Assembly: GCF_000744225.1 (NCBI RefSeq)
Contig: NZ_JQLN01000003.1
Coordinates: 124,001-188,000 of the forward strand
Reading direction: 5' to 3'
From: Kitasatospora mediocidica KCTC 9733
Lineage (GTDB): Bacteria > Actinomycetota > Actinomycetes > Streptomycetales > Streptomycetaceae
Length of the DNA stretch: 64,000 bases
Positions within the stretch are counted from its first letter, which is position 1. Each line of letters begins with the position of its first letter. This document shows, piece after piece, positions 16,101 through 24,411 of this stretch. The notes below the pieces were generated by a model. The model searched no databases. It worked only from the letters and a program-made list of their open reading frames with translations, and was not told the origin of the DNA. A program made the position numbers and the translations under genes.

Positions 16101-17190
16101 CTTCCTCGCCGACGACACGCTGGTCGCGCCCTTCGAGGTGCGTGGCGGCTGGCTGCGGCTGGGCGAGGCACGGATCGGCCGGCGAGCCTTCGTGGGCAAC
16201 TCCGGCATCGTCGGACCGGGCCGTGAGCTGCCGGACGACGCGCTGGTCGGGGTGCTCTCCGACGCTCCCGAGCGGGCCGAGCCGGGCTCGTCCTGGCTGG
16301 GCCGGCCGGGCCTGCCGCTGCCCCGGACCGCCGAGGCCGGCGACCTCGCCCGCACCTACGCGCCCGCCCGCCGGCTGGTGCTGGCCAGGGCGGCCGTGGA
16401 GCTCTGTCGGCTGCTGCCGGTGATCCTCACCGTCGTCCTCGGCGACCTGGCCGTGGTCGGCATCCAGCAGCTGGTGGACTCCGGCGGGCTGGCGGCCGGC
16501 GCCGCGTTCGGCGGGCTGGTCCTGATCGGCGCGGGCGTTGCCGCCTGCCTGCTCTCGACGGCGGCGAAGTGGCTGCTGGTCGGACGCTTCCGGGGCGGCG
16601 AGCACCCGCTCTGGTCCGGCTTCGTGTGGCGCAACGAGCTGCACGACACCTTCGTGGAGGAGCTCGCGATGCCGTGGCTGGGCCGGACGCTGATCGGGAC
16701 GCCGTTCCTGACCATCTGGCTGCGCTCGCTCGGCGCGCGGATCGGGCGCGGCGTCTGGTGCGAGACGCACTGGCTGCCGGAGACCGACCTGATCCGGATC
16801 GAGGACGGCGCGAGCATCAACCGGGGCTGTGTGGTGCAGACCCACCTCTTCCACGACCGGGTGATGCGGCTGGACGAGGTCCGGGTCGGCGCGGGCGCCA
16901 CGCTCGGCCCGCACACGATCGTGCTGCCCGGCTCGCGGGTCGGCGACGGCACGTCGGTGGGGGCGTCCTCGCTGGTCATGCGCGGCGAGGAGGTCCCGGC
17001 CGACAGCCGGTGGACGGGCAACCCGGTGGCCGCCTGGCCGTCCGAGCAGGCGGCCGCGCACCTGCCGGGGCAGCCGCACCCGGTCATCGGCGCGCAGCGC
17101 CGCCCGACGGCCGGACGGCACCGGGCGGCGGCTCCCACCCGCCGCCCGGCACCCGCCCGACCGCGCGAACGGGCCGCCACCAGGTCCTGA
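13129..17190 (+). CDS. Pls/PosA-family membrane peptide synthetase (poly-epsilon-lysine synthetase-like)
   Basis: A 1353-residue single-module, membrane-bound synthetase. Order: adenylation domain (about 35-510) with IIFTSGTTGRPKGV (A3), NTYGPTETTV (A5), YRSGDLV (A7), GRADEQVKLAGRRVELGEID (A8) and PTKTSGKVDRN (A10 lysine); carrier domain with LGGTSLAA, phosphopantetheine Ser552. Three pairs of TM helices then alternate with three soluble domains built of left-handed beta-helix hexapeptide repeats (for example VGDGARVGTRAMLMPGARVG and VRVGAGATLGPHTIVLPGSR). This A-T-(TM2-C)3 plan, with no condensation or thioesterase domain, is that of Pls, which strings one amino acid into a poly-amino-acid. 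My manual pocket reading (Asp220, Ala221, Glu224 ...) gives D-A-E-T-I-G-T-V-V-K, close to codes for basic amino acids. ATG with AAGG upstream. No pld-type hydrolase gene is adjacent. Product not provable from sequence. Confidence 0.88.
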   Translation: MTAVEQQAAHQYAPGAQTVGAGGGAVWPVAPARPVRTLVDVLEAAARFRPEAAALDADGVLLDYRELLSEADRLAGRLAAAGIGRGDRVGVRVPSGTAALYLAILAVLRVGAAYVPVDADDPDERAELIWSDAAVCAVIGAGLALTPSASVRPGGRPGRPTPDDDAWIIFTSGTTGRPKGVAVTHRSAAAFVDAEAGLFLRHRPLGPGDRVLAGLSVAFDASCEEIWLAWRHSACLVPAPRSLVRAGTDLGPWLVERGITAVSTVPTLVALWPVECLDRVRLLILGGEACPAELVDRLAAPHRELWNTYGPTETTVVACAALLTPGQPVRIGAPLDGWEIAVVDSEGKPVSWYETGELLIGGVGAARYLDPAKDAEKFRPHPWLYGPRVYRSGDLVQADPAGLVFVGRADEQVKLAGRRVELGEIDAALQALPGVRAAAAAVRRTAAGGELLVGYLVPERADTPFDTAAARALLLGRLPQSLVPVLALVDDLPTKTSGKVDRNALPWPLAVAEPAADGTLSGTAVQLAATWRELLGLPVSANSDFFTLGGTSLAAAKLVSVLREHHPGVSVTDVYGHPGLLDLAARLDELRPATADAAPALPPRTVRPTPRRAGLVQLLVLTASFTVSGLRWVLALAAVDNLTGRLPWAPHAPWWIIVAGWLLLSSAVGRLVLGSTAARLLTLGLRPGSYPRGGAVHLRLWTAERAVALFNLAALLGTPWGRHYARALGCRVGRDADLHAMPPVTGLGRFGAGCSVEPEADLAGWWLDGDVLHLGRVEVGDGARVGTRAMLMPGARVGAGADVAAGACVLGEVPAGESWHGSPARRVDGAHPATQWPAPEHRRSRRWNLAYAGALPLLSLLPLIAALPSIAIVFSLVGADRSLRAVLVQLLLVSPLLALLSMTCYAGLVVVLVRLLSAPIRPGLHPAHGKVAWCTWAVSRLMNTARGSLFPLYASLFTPVWLRLLGARVGRRVESSTVLTLPGLMTVDDGAFLADDTLVAPFEVRGGWLRLGEARIGRRAFVGNSGIVGPGRELPDDALVGVLSDAPERAEPGSSWLGRPGLPLPRTAEAGDLARTYAPARRLVLARAAVELCRLLPVILTVVLGDLAVVGIQQLVDSGGLAAGAAFGGLVLIGAGVAACLLSTAAKWLLVGRFRGGEHPLWSGFVWRNELHDTFVEELAMPWLGRTLIGTPFLTIWLRSLGARIGRGVWCETHWLPETDLIRIEDGASINRGCVVQTHLFHDRVMRLDEVRVGAGATLGPHTIVLPGSRVGDGTSVGASSLVMRGEEVPADSRWTGNPVAAWPSEQAAAHLPGQPHPVIGAQRRPTAGRHRAAAPTRRPAPARPRERAATRS

Positions 17191-17204
17191 ACCGCAGCAG
17201 GAGC

Positions 17205-18242
17205 CTAAGCAGCCACCGCCGCCGCCGGAGCCGCGTACGCCTCGCGCAGCCGCCGCTGGGCGTCCGGGCCGCCGCCCTGCTGGGCCTGGGCCAGCCGGTC
17301 CAGGCCCAGCAGGGCCGCACCCAGCACCGGCGGCGCGGTGACGATCCGCGGCTCGGCGTACGGGGCGACCGCCCGCAGCCGCGCGGTCAGGTTGTCCAGC
17401 AGCAGCGGGTGCCGGGCGGCCAGCACCCCGCCGCCGAGCACCAGCGGCGCCGGCCCGTCCAGCAGCCCGAGACGGGCCAGGGCGACCCGCGCCATCCGTA
17501 CGATCTCGTCGGCCTGGCGGTCGATCAGCTCCAGTGCGGCGGGGTCGCCGTCCTCCGCGCAGCGGAAGATCACCGGGACGATCTCGTGCAGCCGGGTCGG
17601 CGCGAGCTGTCCGAGGTGGACCCCCTCGGCGACCGCCCCGGCGCTGGGCAGGTCGAAGTGCGCGGCGATGGCCGGGGCCAGCGCGGTGCCGGGCCCGCGG
17701 CCGTCCTCCGCCCGGTTCGCGTGCCACATCGCCTCGGCGGCCATCCCGGCCCCGCCGCCCCAGTCGCCGGTCAGGTGTCCGAGCGCGGGGAACCGGGCGG
17801 TCCGTCCGTCCGGCAGCAGGCCGGCGCAGTTGATCCCGGCCCCGCAGACCACCGCCACCCCGCGCGGGGTGTCGGTGCCGGCCCGCAGCAGGCCGAAGGT
17901 GTCGTTCGCCACGGCGCTGCTGCGCCCCCACCCGTGCGCCGCGATGGCGTCCTCCAACAGCCGTTCCTCCAAGGGGAGGTCGGCATTGGCCAGGCAGGCG
18001 CTGACATGGTTGGCGAGCACCGCGCCGACCGGCAGGCCGGCCTGCGCCGCGACCGCCGCGACGAGCGGCGCCAGCGTGGCGACGGCCGCCTCCGGGCCGA
18101 GCACTTGCGGCGCGAAACCGCCCCCGCGGGCGGTGCCCAGCAGACTGCCGTCGGCACCGATCAGGGCGACGTCGGTCTTGCTGTTCCCGGCGTCGATGGC
18201 CAGGACGCCGGGCAGGAGTGGTTCAGGCAGGTGGTGGTCCAT
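17205..18242 (-). CDS. csnK: N-acetylglucosamine kinase-like protein (BadF/BadG ATPase family)
   Basis: A 345-residue sugar kinase of the ASKHA fold. The N-terminal phosphate-1 motif is LAIDAGNSKTDVALIGADG; glycine-rich GAGINCAG and GHLTGDWGGGAGM and the C-terminal LVLGGGVLAARHPLL are typical of eukaryote-type GlcNAc kinases and BcrAD_BadFG proteins. It should phosphorylate the amino sugar released by the GH4 enzyme. It is the last gene of the operon, 69 bases after csnH. The order regulator-binding protein-permeases-GH4-kinase matches the chitosan-inducible csnR-K operon of Streptomyces as I remember it; the name rests on that. Confidence 0.82.
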   Translation of the reverse strand: MDHHLPEPLLPGVLAIDAGNSKTDVALIGADGSLLGTARGGGFAPQVLGPEAAVATLAPLVAAVAAQAGLPVGAVLANHVSACLANADLPLEERLLEDAIAAHGWGRSSAVANDTFGLLRAGTDTPRGVAVVCGAGINCAGLLPDGRTARFPALGHLTGDWGGGAGMAAEAMWHANRAEDGRGPGTALAPAIAAHFDLPSAGAVAEGVHLGQLAPTRLHEIVPVIFRCAEDGDPAALELIDRQADEIVRMARVALARLGLLDGPAPLVLGGGVLAARHPLLLDNLTARLRAVAPYAEPRIVTAPPVLGAALLGLDRLAQAQQGGGPDAQRRLREAYAAPAAAVAA

Positions 18243-18311
18243 CGTTTCCCCGCGCTCGTACGTGACCCCGGCCGTCCCGACCGGGGCTGTGACAGGACCT
18301 GAGGCCGGCCG

Positions 18312-19598
18312 TCAGGCCCAGCTCAGGTGCTCGCGGTTGTGGGCGAGCAGGCGGTCGGTCAACTGGTCGGCCAGTTCGAGCTGGCCGACCAGCGGGTGGG
18401 CGAGCAGGGCGTCGAAGACCCGGTCGCGGCCGCCCTTGAGGGCTGCCTCCAGAGCGAGTTGCTCGTACGCGGTGACGCCGGCGATCAGGCCCGCGTAGAG
18501 CGGCTCGACCGGGCGCTGCGGCAGCGGGCGCACGCCGTCCGCGTCCACCTCGGCCGGTACCTCGATCACCGCGTCGTCGGGGAGGAAGGGCAGCACGCCG
18601 TCGTTGCGGGTGTTGACCACCTGCACGCTGGTGCCGCCGTCGGTGCCGAGCAGCGAGGCGATCAGGTTGACCGCGGCCTCCGAGTAGAAGGCTCCGCCGC
18701 GCTTGGCGAGCAGTTCCGGTTTGGTGTCCAGGGTCGGGTCCGCGTACAGCTCCAGGAGCTGCTTCTCGATCGCGCTGACCTCGGCCGCGCGCGAGCCCTT
18801 GACCTTCAACTCCTCGACCACCAGGTCGTGCTGGTAGAAGTAGCGGAGGTAGTAGGAGGGCACCACGCCGAGCCGCCGGATCACCGGCAGCGGCAGGTGC
18901 AGGTCCTCGGAGATCTCCTGGCCGAAGCCGGCCAGCAGCTCCGGCAGTACCTCGCGCCCGGTGCTCGCGCCCGGGGCGTCCAGCAGGGTGACCCCGCGCT
19001 CCCAGGTCAGGTGGTTCAGGCCGACATGGTCGAGCTGGATCAACTCCGGTGCGACGCCCAGGTGCCGGGCGAACTTCCGCTGGAACCCGATGGCCACGTT
19101 GCACAGTCCGACGGCCTTGTGACCGGCGCTCTGCAGGGCCCGGGTGACGATGCCGACCGGGTTGGTGAAGTCGACGATCCAGGCGTCCGGGTTGGCCCGG
19201 CGGACCCGCTCGGCGATGTCCAGAACGACCGGTACGGTGCGCAGCGCCTTGGCCAACCCGCCCGCGCCGGTGGTCTCCTGGCCCACGCAGCCGCACTCCA
19301 GCGGCCAGGTCTCGTCCCGGTTGCGCGCCGCCTGCCCGCCGACCCGCAGTTGGAGCAGGACGGCGTGCGCGCCCTGGACGCCGGCGTCCACGTCGGTGGT
19401 GGTGCTGACCTTGGCCGGGTGGCCCTGCTTGGCGAAGATCCGCCGCGCCAACGCGCCGATCAGCTCCAGGCGTTCGGCGGCCGGGTCGATCAGGACGAGT
19501 TCGGCGATCGGCAGGGAGTCGCGCAACCGCGCGAATCCGTCGATGAGTTCGGGCGTGTACGTCGAACCGCCGCCGACAATGGAGAGTTTGAGAGACAT
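18312..19598 (-). CDS. csnH: Family 4 glycoside hydrolase (6-phospho-beta-glucosidase type)
   Basis: A 428-residue NAD- and metal-dependent hydrolase. The N-terminal Rossmann motif is IVGGGSTYTPELIDGF. FTNPVGIVTRAL, GLCNVAIG (metal Cys) and LDHVGLNHLTW (metal His) are GH4 signatures. GH4 enzymes cleave by transient oxidation at C3, and many act on 6-phospho sugars. In this operon the substrate is probably an imported amino-sugar dimer or oligomer, possibly unphosphorylated since no PTS is present. The ATG overlaps the stop of the permease gene by one base (TGATG), so translation is coupled. Confidence 0.88.
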   Translation of the reverse strand: MSLKLSIVGGGSTYTPELIDGFARLRDSLPIAELVLIDPAAERLELIGALARRIFAKQGHPAKVSTTTDVDAGVQGAHAVLLQLRVGGQAARNRDETWPLECGCVGQETTGAGGLAKALRTVPVVLDIAERVRRANPDAWIVDFTNPVGIVTRALQSAGHKAVGLCNVAIGFQRKFARHLGVAPELIQLDHVGLNHLTWERGVTLLDAPGASTGREVLPELLAGFGQEISEDLHLPLPVIRRLGVVPSYYLRYFYQHDLVVEELKVKGSRAAEVSAIEKQLLELYADPTLDTKPELLAKRGGAFYSEAAVNLIASLLGTDGGTSVQVVNTRNDGVLPFLPDDAVIEVPAEVDADGVRPLPQRPVEPLYAGLIAGVTAYEQLALEAALKGGRDRVFDALLAHPLVGQLELADQLTDRLLAHNREHLSWA

Positions 19599-20500
19599 CA
19601 GCCCTTGACCCCTGTCAGTGTCACGCCTTCGATGAAGGCTTTTTGTGCGAAGAAGAACAGAACGATGACGGGTGCCATGACGAGGAGGGTTGCTGCCATG
19701 GTGAGATTCCAGTTGGTGTGGTGCGCGCTTTTGAAGGATTCCAGGCCGTAGGAGAGCGTCCAGGCCCCGGGATTCTCGCTGGAGTAGATCTGCGGCCCGA
19801 AGTAGTCGTTCCAGCAGTAGAAGAACTGGAAGAGCGCGACCGCCGCGACGGCCGGTTTGGCCATCGGCAGGATCACTCGGAGCAGGGTTCGCACTTCCCC
19901 GCAGCCGTCGATCCGGGCCGCCTCCACGTACTCCTTGGGAATCGTCAGGAGGAACTGCCGCAGCAGGAAGATGGTGAAGGCGTCTCCGAAGGCCATCGGA
20001 ATGATCAACGGCCAGAGCGTACCAGTGAGATGCAGCTGCTTTGCCCAGAAGAGGTACATCGGAATGACCGTCACCTGCGGCGGCAGCATCATCATCGAGA
20101 TGACCGCCATCAGTGCCAGATTACGTCCGCGAAAGCGGAATCGGGCGAGTGCGTAGGCGACCGGAACACTGGAGACGACGGTCAGCACGGTGCCCGCGCC
20201 CGCGTAGACCAGGGTGTTGCGCCACCAGGTGAGGAACCCCGGAGTCTCCCATGCCTTGGCGTAGTTGCCCCACTCCCAGTGCTGCGGCCAGAAGTCCGAG
20301 GTGAGCGCCTGGCGGTCGGTCATCACCGAGGTCAGGAAGACGAAGACGAACGGCAGCAGGAAGAACAGCGCGGCGACCACGGCCACCGAGTGCACGGCGA
20401 CCCACTGGAGTGCCGCGCGGCGCCGGGCCGGCCGGGCCGCGGCGCTGCGGGCGCCACCGGGTGCGGCCAGGCTGACGGGCGTGCTGAGGACATCGGTCAT
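19598..20500 (-). CDS. csnG: Carbohydrate ABC permease (MalG type)
   Basis: A 300-residue inner-membrane subunit with six TM segments. The cytoplasmic coupling EAA loop is EAARIDGCGEVRTLLRVILPMAKPA. It ends in VTLTGVKG, the usual MalG-family C-terminus. It pairs with the next upstream permease and with the binding protein csnE. No ATPase gene is in the operon, so a shared MsiK-type ATPase is expected, as is usual for Streptomyces sugar importers. The ATG at 20500 lies 11 bases after the csnF stop. Confidence 0.92.
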   Translation of the reverse strand: MTDVLSTPVSLAAPGGARSAAARPARRRAALQWVAVHSVAVVAALFFLLPFVFVFLTSVMTDRQALTSDFWPQHWEWGNYAKAWETPGFLTWWRNTLVYAGAGTVLTVVSSVPVAYALARFRFRGRNLALMAVISMMMLPPQVTVIPMYLFWAKQLHLTGTLWPLIIPMAFGDAFTIFLLRQFLLTIPKEYVEAARIDGCGEVRTLLRVILPMAKPAVAAVALFQFFYCWNDYFGPQIYSSENPGAWTLSYGLESFKSAHHTNWNLTMAATLLVMAPVIVLFFFAQKAFIEGVTLTGVKG

Positions 20501-20511
20501 GGTGGACGCTC

Positions 20512-21492
20512 CTAGTCCTCGGTCAGGAACCCGGACCTGCGGCGCAGCAGGAGGGAGGTGAAGGCCATCGAGATGGTGAACAGGATCAGCGCGACCACGC
20601 AGGCCGAGCCGGTGTCGAAGCGCTGGAAGCCCAGGTTGTAGACCATCTGCGGCAGGGTCCAGGTCGAGCCGTTCGGGTAGCCCGGCTCGAACTGCTCGCC
20701 GGAGCCGCCGATGATGCCGCTGGCGACCTGGCCGGCCACGATCGCCTGGGTGTAGTACTGCATGGTCTGGATCACGCCGGTGACCACCGCGAACATCACG
20801 ATCGGCGAGATGTTGGGGAAGGTCACGTAGCGGAACCGCTGCCAGGGCCCGGCGCCGTCGAGTTCGGCGGCCTCGTACTGCTCGGTCGGCACATCGAGGA
20901 GGGCGGCCATGAAGATCACCATCAGGTCGCCGATGCCCCAGACCGCGAGCATCGTCAGGGCCGGCTTCGACCAGCTCGGGTCGTTGAACCACCCCGGTTG
21001 CGGCAGGCCCAGCTTGCCGAGGTAGTGGTCGACCGGGCCGGTGCCGGGGTTGAGCAGGAAGGCGAAGGCGATGGTGGCGGCCACCGGCGGTGCCAGGTAG
21101 GGCAGGTAGAACGCGGTGCGGAAGAAGCCCAGCCCACTCTTGATCTTCGTGACGAGGAGTCCGATGCCCAGGCCGAAGACGACCCGCAGCGTCACCATCA
21201 CCACGACCAGCCAGAGCGTGTTGCGCAACCCCTCCCAGAAGAACGGGTAGTCGCTGAAGACGTAGGTCCAGTTCCGCAGCCCGGTGAAGACCGGGGCCCG
21301 GAAGCCGTCGTACTTCATGAAGGAGAAGTAGACGGTGGAGAGCAGCGGGTAGACGAAGAAGACGCCGAAGCCGATCAGCCAGGGGGAGAGGAAGCCCAGC
21401 GTGCGGGCCCTCTCCCGGCGGCGCTTGCGACGCAGCGCCGGCGGGACGGGCAGAGCGGTGCTGGTCCTACGGAAGCCGGATGCGAGTGCCAT
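20512..21492 (-). CDS. csnF: Carbohydrate ABC permease (MalF/UgpA type)
   Basis: A 326-residue permease with six TM helices. A basic cytoplasmic start (RRKRRRERARTLGF) precedes TM1 (WLIGFGVFFVYPLLSTVYFSF). The EAA loop reads EAAELDGAGPWQRFRYVTFPNISP. It forms the heterodimeric channel with csnG. It starts 22 bases after the csnE stop, so it belongs to the same transcript. Confidence 0.92.
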   Translation of the reverse strand: MALASGFRRTSTALPVPPALRRKRRRERARTLGFLSPWLIGFGVFFVYPLLSTVYFSFMKYDGFRAPVFTGLRNWTYVFSDYPFFWEGLRNTLWLVVVMVTLRVVFGLGIGLLVTKIKSGLGFFRTAFYLPYLAPPVAATIAFAFLLNPGTGPVDHYLGKLGLPQPGWFNDPSWSKPALTMLAVWGIGDLMVIFMAALLDVPTEQYEAAELDGAGPWQRFRYVTFPNISPIVMFAVVTGVIQTMQYYTQAIVAGQVASGIIGGSGEQFEPGYPNGSTWTLPQMVYNLGFQRFDTGSACVVALILFTISMAFTSLLLRRRSGFLTED

Positions 21493-21514
21493 GAGCGTGT
21501 GTCACCCGCCGCCG

Positions 21515-22873
21515 TCACTTGGCCTGGTTCACGGCGGCGTCGATCTCCTTGGCGGTGGCCGCGAGACCGGCCGCCAGATCGGTCTGCTTGCCGCTCTCCA
21601 CGTCGTAGCCGAGGTTCTGCAGGCTCACCTGGTACGCGCCGCCGTTGATACTGGCGGGCGTGGTGGTGGAGTTGGGGTTGCGGGCGATGTCCAGGAACGT
21701 CTTGAAGTTCGGATCGGCGTCCAGCTTGGGCGAGTTGAGCGCGGCGATGGTGCTGGGCACGTTGTGGATGGCGTTGGCGAAGCTGACCACCGCGTCGGTG
21801 TCGGTGGTCAGGTACTTCACCAGCTGCCAGGCGGCGGCCTGCTTGGTGCTGCCCTGGGCGATCCCGACGATGGTGCCGGTCTGGTAGCCGCGGCCGTAGC
21901 TGGAGGCGAGGGCGTCCGGCACCGGGAAGGGCGCGGTGGCCCAGTCGAGCGAGGCCTTGTCGTCGGCGATCGAGGCGGTCCGCCACTCGCCGTCGATGGC
22001 CATCGCCACCTGGCCGGTCTCGAACGGGTTCTTGGCGCTGAACTCGTCCCCGAAGGAGGTGCGGAACTTCTCCAGCTTGTCGAAGCCGCCGAGTTGGCCG
22101 ATCAGGTTCTTCTGCCAGGTCAGCATGGCCGCCACGGACGGGTCGGTGGCGAGGTTCGACTTGCCGTCCGGGCCGAAGTAACCGGCGCCCCACTGGCTGA
22201 GGTAGTGCGAGGGTGCGGACTCGTAGCCGTGGTAGTTCGGCATGAAGCCGAGCTGCTGGTAGCCGTCGCCCTTGGCGATGGTGAGCTTGACGGCGTCGGC
22301 GTCGAACTCGCTCAGCGTTTTGGGCGGTGCGCTGATGCCGGCGGCGGCGAACGCCGTCTTGTTGTAGTAGAGCCCGTACGCGTCGCCTTCCAGCGGCAGT
22401 GAGCACTGGTCGCCCTGGAACTGGCTGTACTTGAGCATCGGCGCGGGGAAGGTGGCGGCCGGGTCGATGCCGTCCTTCTTCAGGAAGGGCGTGAGGTCGG
22501 CCCAGACCTTGGAGTCGCAGAACTTGCCGACGTTGTCGGTGGTGAACGAGGAGACCACGTCCGGCGCGTCGGCTCCGCCGGCCCGCAGCGCCTGCTCGCT
22601 CTTGTCGTCCGAGATGTTGGCGACCACCTTGACGTGGATGTTCGGGTGCAGCTTCTCGAAGGACGCGATGTTGGCGTTGATCGCGCCGGTCTCGTTGTCC
22701 TGGCTCCAGCCGTGCCAGAAGGTGATGGTGACGTCCTTGCCGTTGGCGGAGTCGTCGCCGCTGCCGGTGGAGTCGGTGCCGGTGCAGGCGCCGGCCAGCA
22801 GCGCGACGGTGGCGCTCAGGCTCACGGCGGCGGCCAGTCTGCGGGTGCGTCCGGAGGTGCGGGAGCTGGGCAC
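21515..22873 (-). CDS. csnE: Sugar ABC transporter solute-binding lipoprotein
   Basis: A 452-residue extracellular lipoprotein: basic start, hydrophobic segment and lipobox LAGAC (Cys about residue 30), then a Ser/Gly/Asp linker. The type 1 sugar-binding fold opens VTITFWHGWSQDNETGAINA. Family: DasA/NgcE/MalE-like; substrate predicted to be chitosan or other amino-sugar oligomers from operon context only. The GTG start has AGGAGG six bases upstream. It follows the regulator gene after 95 bases, enough for its own promoter. Confidence 0.9.
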   Translation of the reverse strand: MPSSRTSGRTRRLAAAVSLSATVALLAGACTGTDSTGSGDDSANGKDVTITFWHGWSQDNETGAINANIASFEKLHPNIHVKVVANISDDKSEQALRAGGADAPDVVSSFTTDNVGKFCDSKVWADLTPFLKKDGIDPAATFPAPMLKYSQFQGDQCSLPLEGDAYGLYYNKTAFAAAGISAPPKTLSEFDADAVKLTIAKGDGYQQLGFMPNYHGYESAPSHYLSQWGAGYFGPDGKSNLATDPSVAAMLTWQKNLIGQLGGFDKLEKFRTSFGDEFSAKNPFETGQVAMAIDGEWRTASIADDKASLDWATAPFPVPDALASSYGRGYQTGTIVGIAQGSTKQAAAWQLVKYLTTDTDAVVSFANAIHNVPSTIAALNSPKLDADPNFKTFLDIARNPNSTTTPASINGGAYQVSLQNLGYDVESGKQTDLAAGLAATAKEIDAAVNQAK

Positions 22874-22968
22874 GGAGGGCCTCCTGGGGGTACACCGGGG
22901 CAGGCGTCATCGCCTGCCGGCCCGGGTGTGGAATGGGGGAAGGAGAGGGGTGCGGGAGGGGGTGGGGG

Positions 22969-24180
22969 TCAGCCGGTGGTGAAGGCCGTCTCCCGGGCGG
23001 CGGTGAGGGCGCGCTGCAGGGCGCCGTGCAGGACGGGGGAGCCCGGGACGGTGCTGCTGCGCAGCTGCGGGCGCGGTACGGCCAGCCCCGTCAGCTCCTC
23101 CTGGACGAGGTCGCGCAGCCGCTCACCCCCGGCGGTGGGGATGCCGCCGGAGAGGACGACCAGTTCGGGGTCGATCACCGCGACGATCGCGGCCAGCCCG
23201 GTGGCCAGCCGGTTGGCCAGCACGGCGAGGAACTCGTCGCCCGCGCCGGGGGTCTCCAGCGCCGCGGCGATCGCGTGCTCGGCCGTGGGGCCGGCCAGCC
23301 GGTACTGCTTGGCCAGCGCGACCACCGCGTCGGCACCGGCCAGCTCCTGGAAGCCGCCGGAGTTCTCCCGGCGGACGTTGCGGATCAGCGGGGCGCCTGG
23401 CACCGGCATGTAGCCGACCTCGCCGGCGCCGCCGGTGAAGCCCCGGTGCAGCTGACCGGCGATCATGATCGCCGCGCCGATGCCCTCCTCGGCCCAGAGC
23501 AGCACGAAGTCCTCGCAGCCGCGGGCGCTGCCCAGCACCCGCTCGGCGACGGCGGCGAGGTTCACGTCGTTCTCGATCGAGACCGGCGCACCCAGTGCGG
23601 CCTGGAGCTCGGCCGGCAGCCGGGGGGAGTGCCAGCCGGGCAGGTGGGCGGCGTAGCGGAGTTTGCCGGTGGCCGGGTCGAGTGCGCCGGGGGTGCCGAT
23701 CACGATCTCGCTCAGGCTGCCGGGGGCCAGCCCGGCCCGGCGGACCGTCTCGGCGAGTCCGTCGGCGAGCCGCTGGACGGTGCCGGCGGCCTGTCGGGGC
23801 GGGGTGGGGACCAGGTGCTCGGCGAGGGTGCGGCCGGTGATGTCGGCCACCCCGAAGAGCGTGTGGGTGGGCTTGACGTCCAGTCCGGCCACGAATCCGG
23901 CGGCCGGATTGACCTGGTACAGCTGGGCGTTGGGGCCGGGGCCACCGGCCGTGGTGCCGACCGGGACCACCAGGTGGGCCGCCTCCAGCCGGGCCAGCAG
24001 CTGGGAGGCGGTGGGCTTGGAGAGCCCGGTCAGGGTGCCGATCCTGGTCCGGGAGAGCGGGCCGTGCTCCAGCAGTAGGTCGAGCGCGGCACGGTCGTTG
24101 ATCGCCCGGAGTCGGCTCGGGGTGCCGGGGCGCGGTGCGGAGGTGGCGGAGGCGGCGGTGGGGCGGGTGGTGTCGGTCAC
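22969..24180 (-). CDS. csnR: ROK-family transcriptional regulator (CsnR-like)
   Basis: A 403-residue repressor. The N-terminal winged helix has RAINDRAALDLLLEHGPLSR and the recognition helix GLSKPTASQLLARLEAA. The ROK sugar-kinase-like domain follows: VAGLDVKPTHTLFGVADITG, VIGTPGALDPATG, SIENDVNLAAVAE and WAEEGIGAAIMIAGQLHRGFTGGAGEVGYM. The zinc-binding CxCGxxGC cluster of many ROK proteins is absent. It probably represses the downstream transporter operon and is released by imported sugar. A candidate operator lies 82 bases upstream (24262-24275). CsnR is the best name from context. Confidence 0.85.
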   Translation of the reverse strand: MTDTTRPTAASATSAPRPGTPSRLRAINDRAALDLLLEHGPLSRTRIGTLTGLSKPTASQLLARLEAAHLVVPVGTTAGGPGPNAQLYQVNPAAGFVAGLDVKPTHTLFGVADITGRTLAEHLVPTPPRQAAGTVQRLADGLAETVRRAGLAPGSLSEIVIGTPGALDPATGKLRYAAHLPGWHSPRLPAELQAALGAPVSIENDVNLAAVAERVLGSARGCEDFVLLWAEEGIGAAIMIAGQLHRGFTGGAGEVGYMPVPGAPLIRNVRRENSGGFQELAGADAVVALAKQYRLAGPTAEHAIAAALETPGAGDEFLAVLANRLATGLAAIVAVIDPELVVLSGGIPTAGGERLRDLVQEELTGLAVPRPQLRSSTVPGSPVLHGALQRALTAARETAFTTG

Positions 24181-24261
24181 GTGCTGAATCCTCCTCCGTC
24201 GGCCGGGATGGTCGCCACGCAGGTGGGATCTGCGGGGCCGGGTGTCGCGACGAGAATTGTT

Positions 24262-24275
24262 AGTAAAGTTTCCAA
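24262..24275. promoter_or_regulatory. Candidate CsnR operator
   Basis: AGTAAAGTTTCCAA, read on the minus strand as TTGGAAACTTTACT, forms an imperfect palindrome around AAACTTT upstream of csnR. It resembles the AT-cored palindrome I recall for CsnR sites. It stands out in otherwise GC-rich sequence. Confidence 0.4.
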
Positions 24276-24359
24276 TCGCTGAGAGGACGGTAGGGCCAGC
24301 CTCCGGAGGGTGTCAATGACCAGTCCGAGACTGGATGCCGATCCGTTACGGCACGCGAA

Positions 24360-24398
24360 AAGCCCCGCCCCCGGAGGCGACCTCCGGGGGCGGGGCTT
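24360..24398 (-). terminator. Intrinsic terminator of the mscS gene
   Basis: Perfect 18-bp stem (24360-24377 with 24381-24398) and a 3-base loop. On the minus strand it is followed by TTTTCG. It begins 14 bases after the mscS stop. Confidence 0.85.
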
Positions 24399-24411
24399 CG
24401 GTGTGCGGCTG

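Noticed and set aside
13129..17190. Classical modular NRPS cluster
   Set aside because: There is no condensation, thioesterase or MbtH gene and only one A-T pair; the TM/beta-helix C-terminus fits Pls instead.
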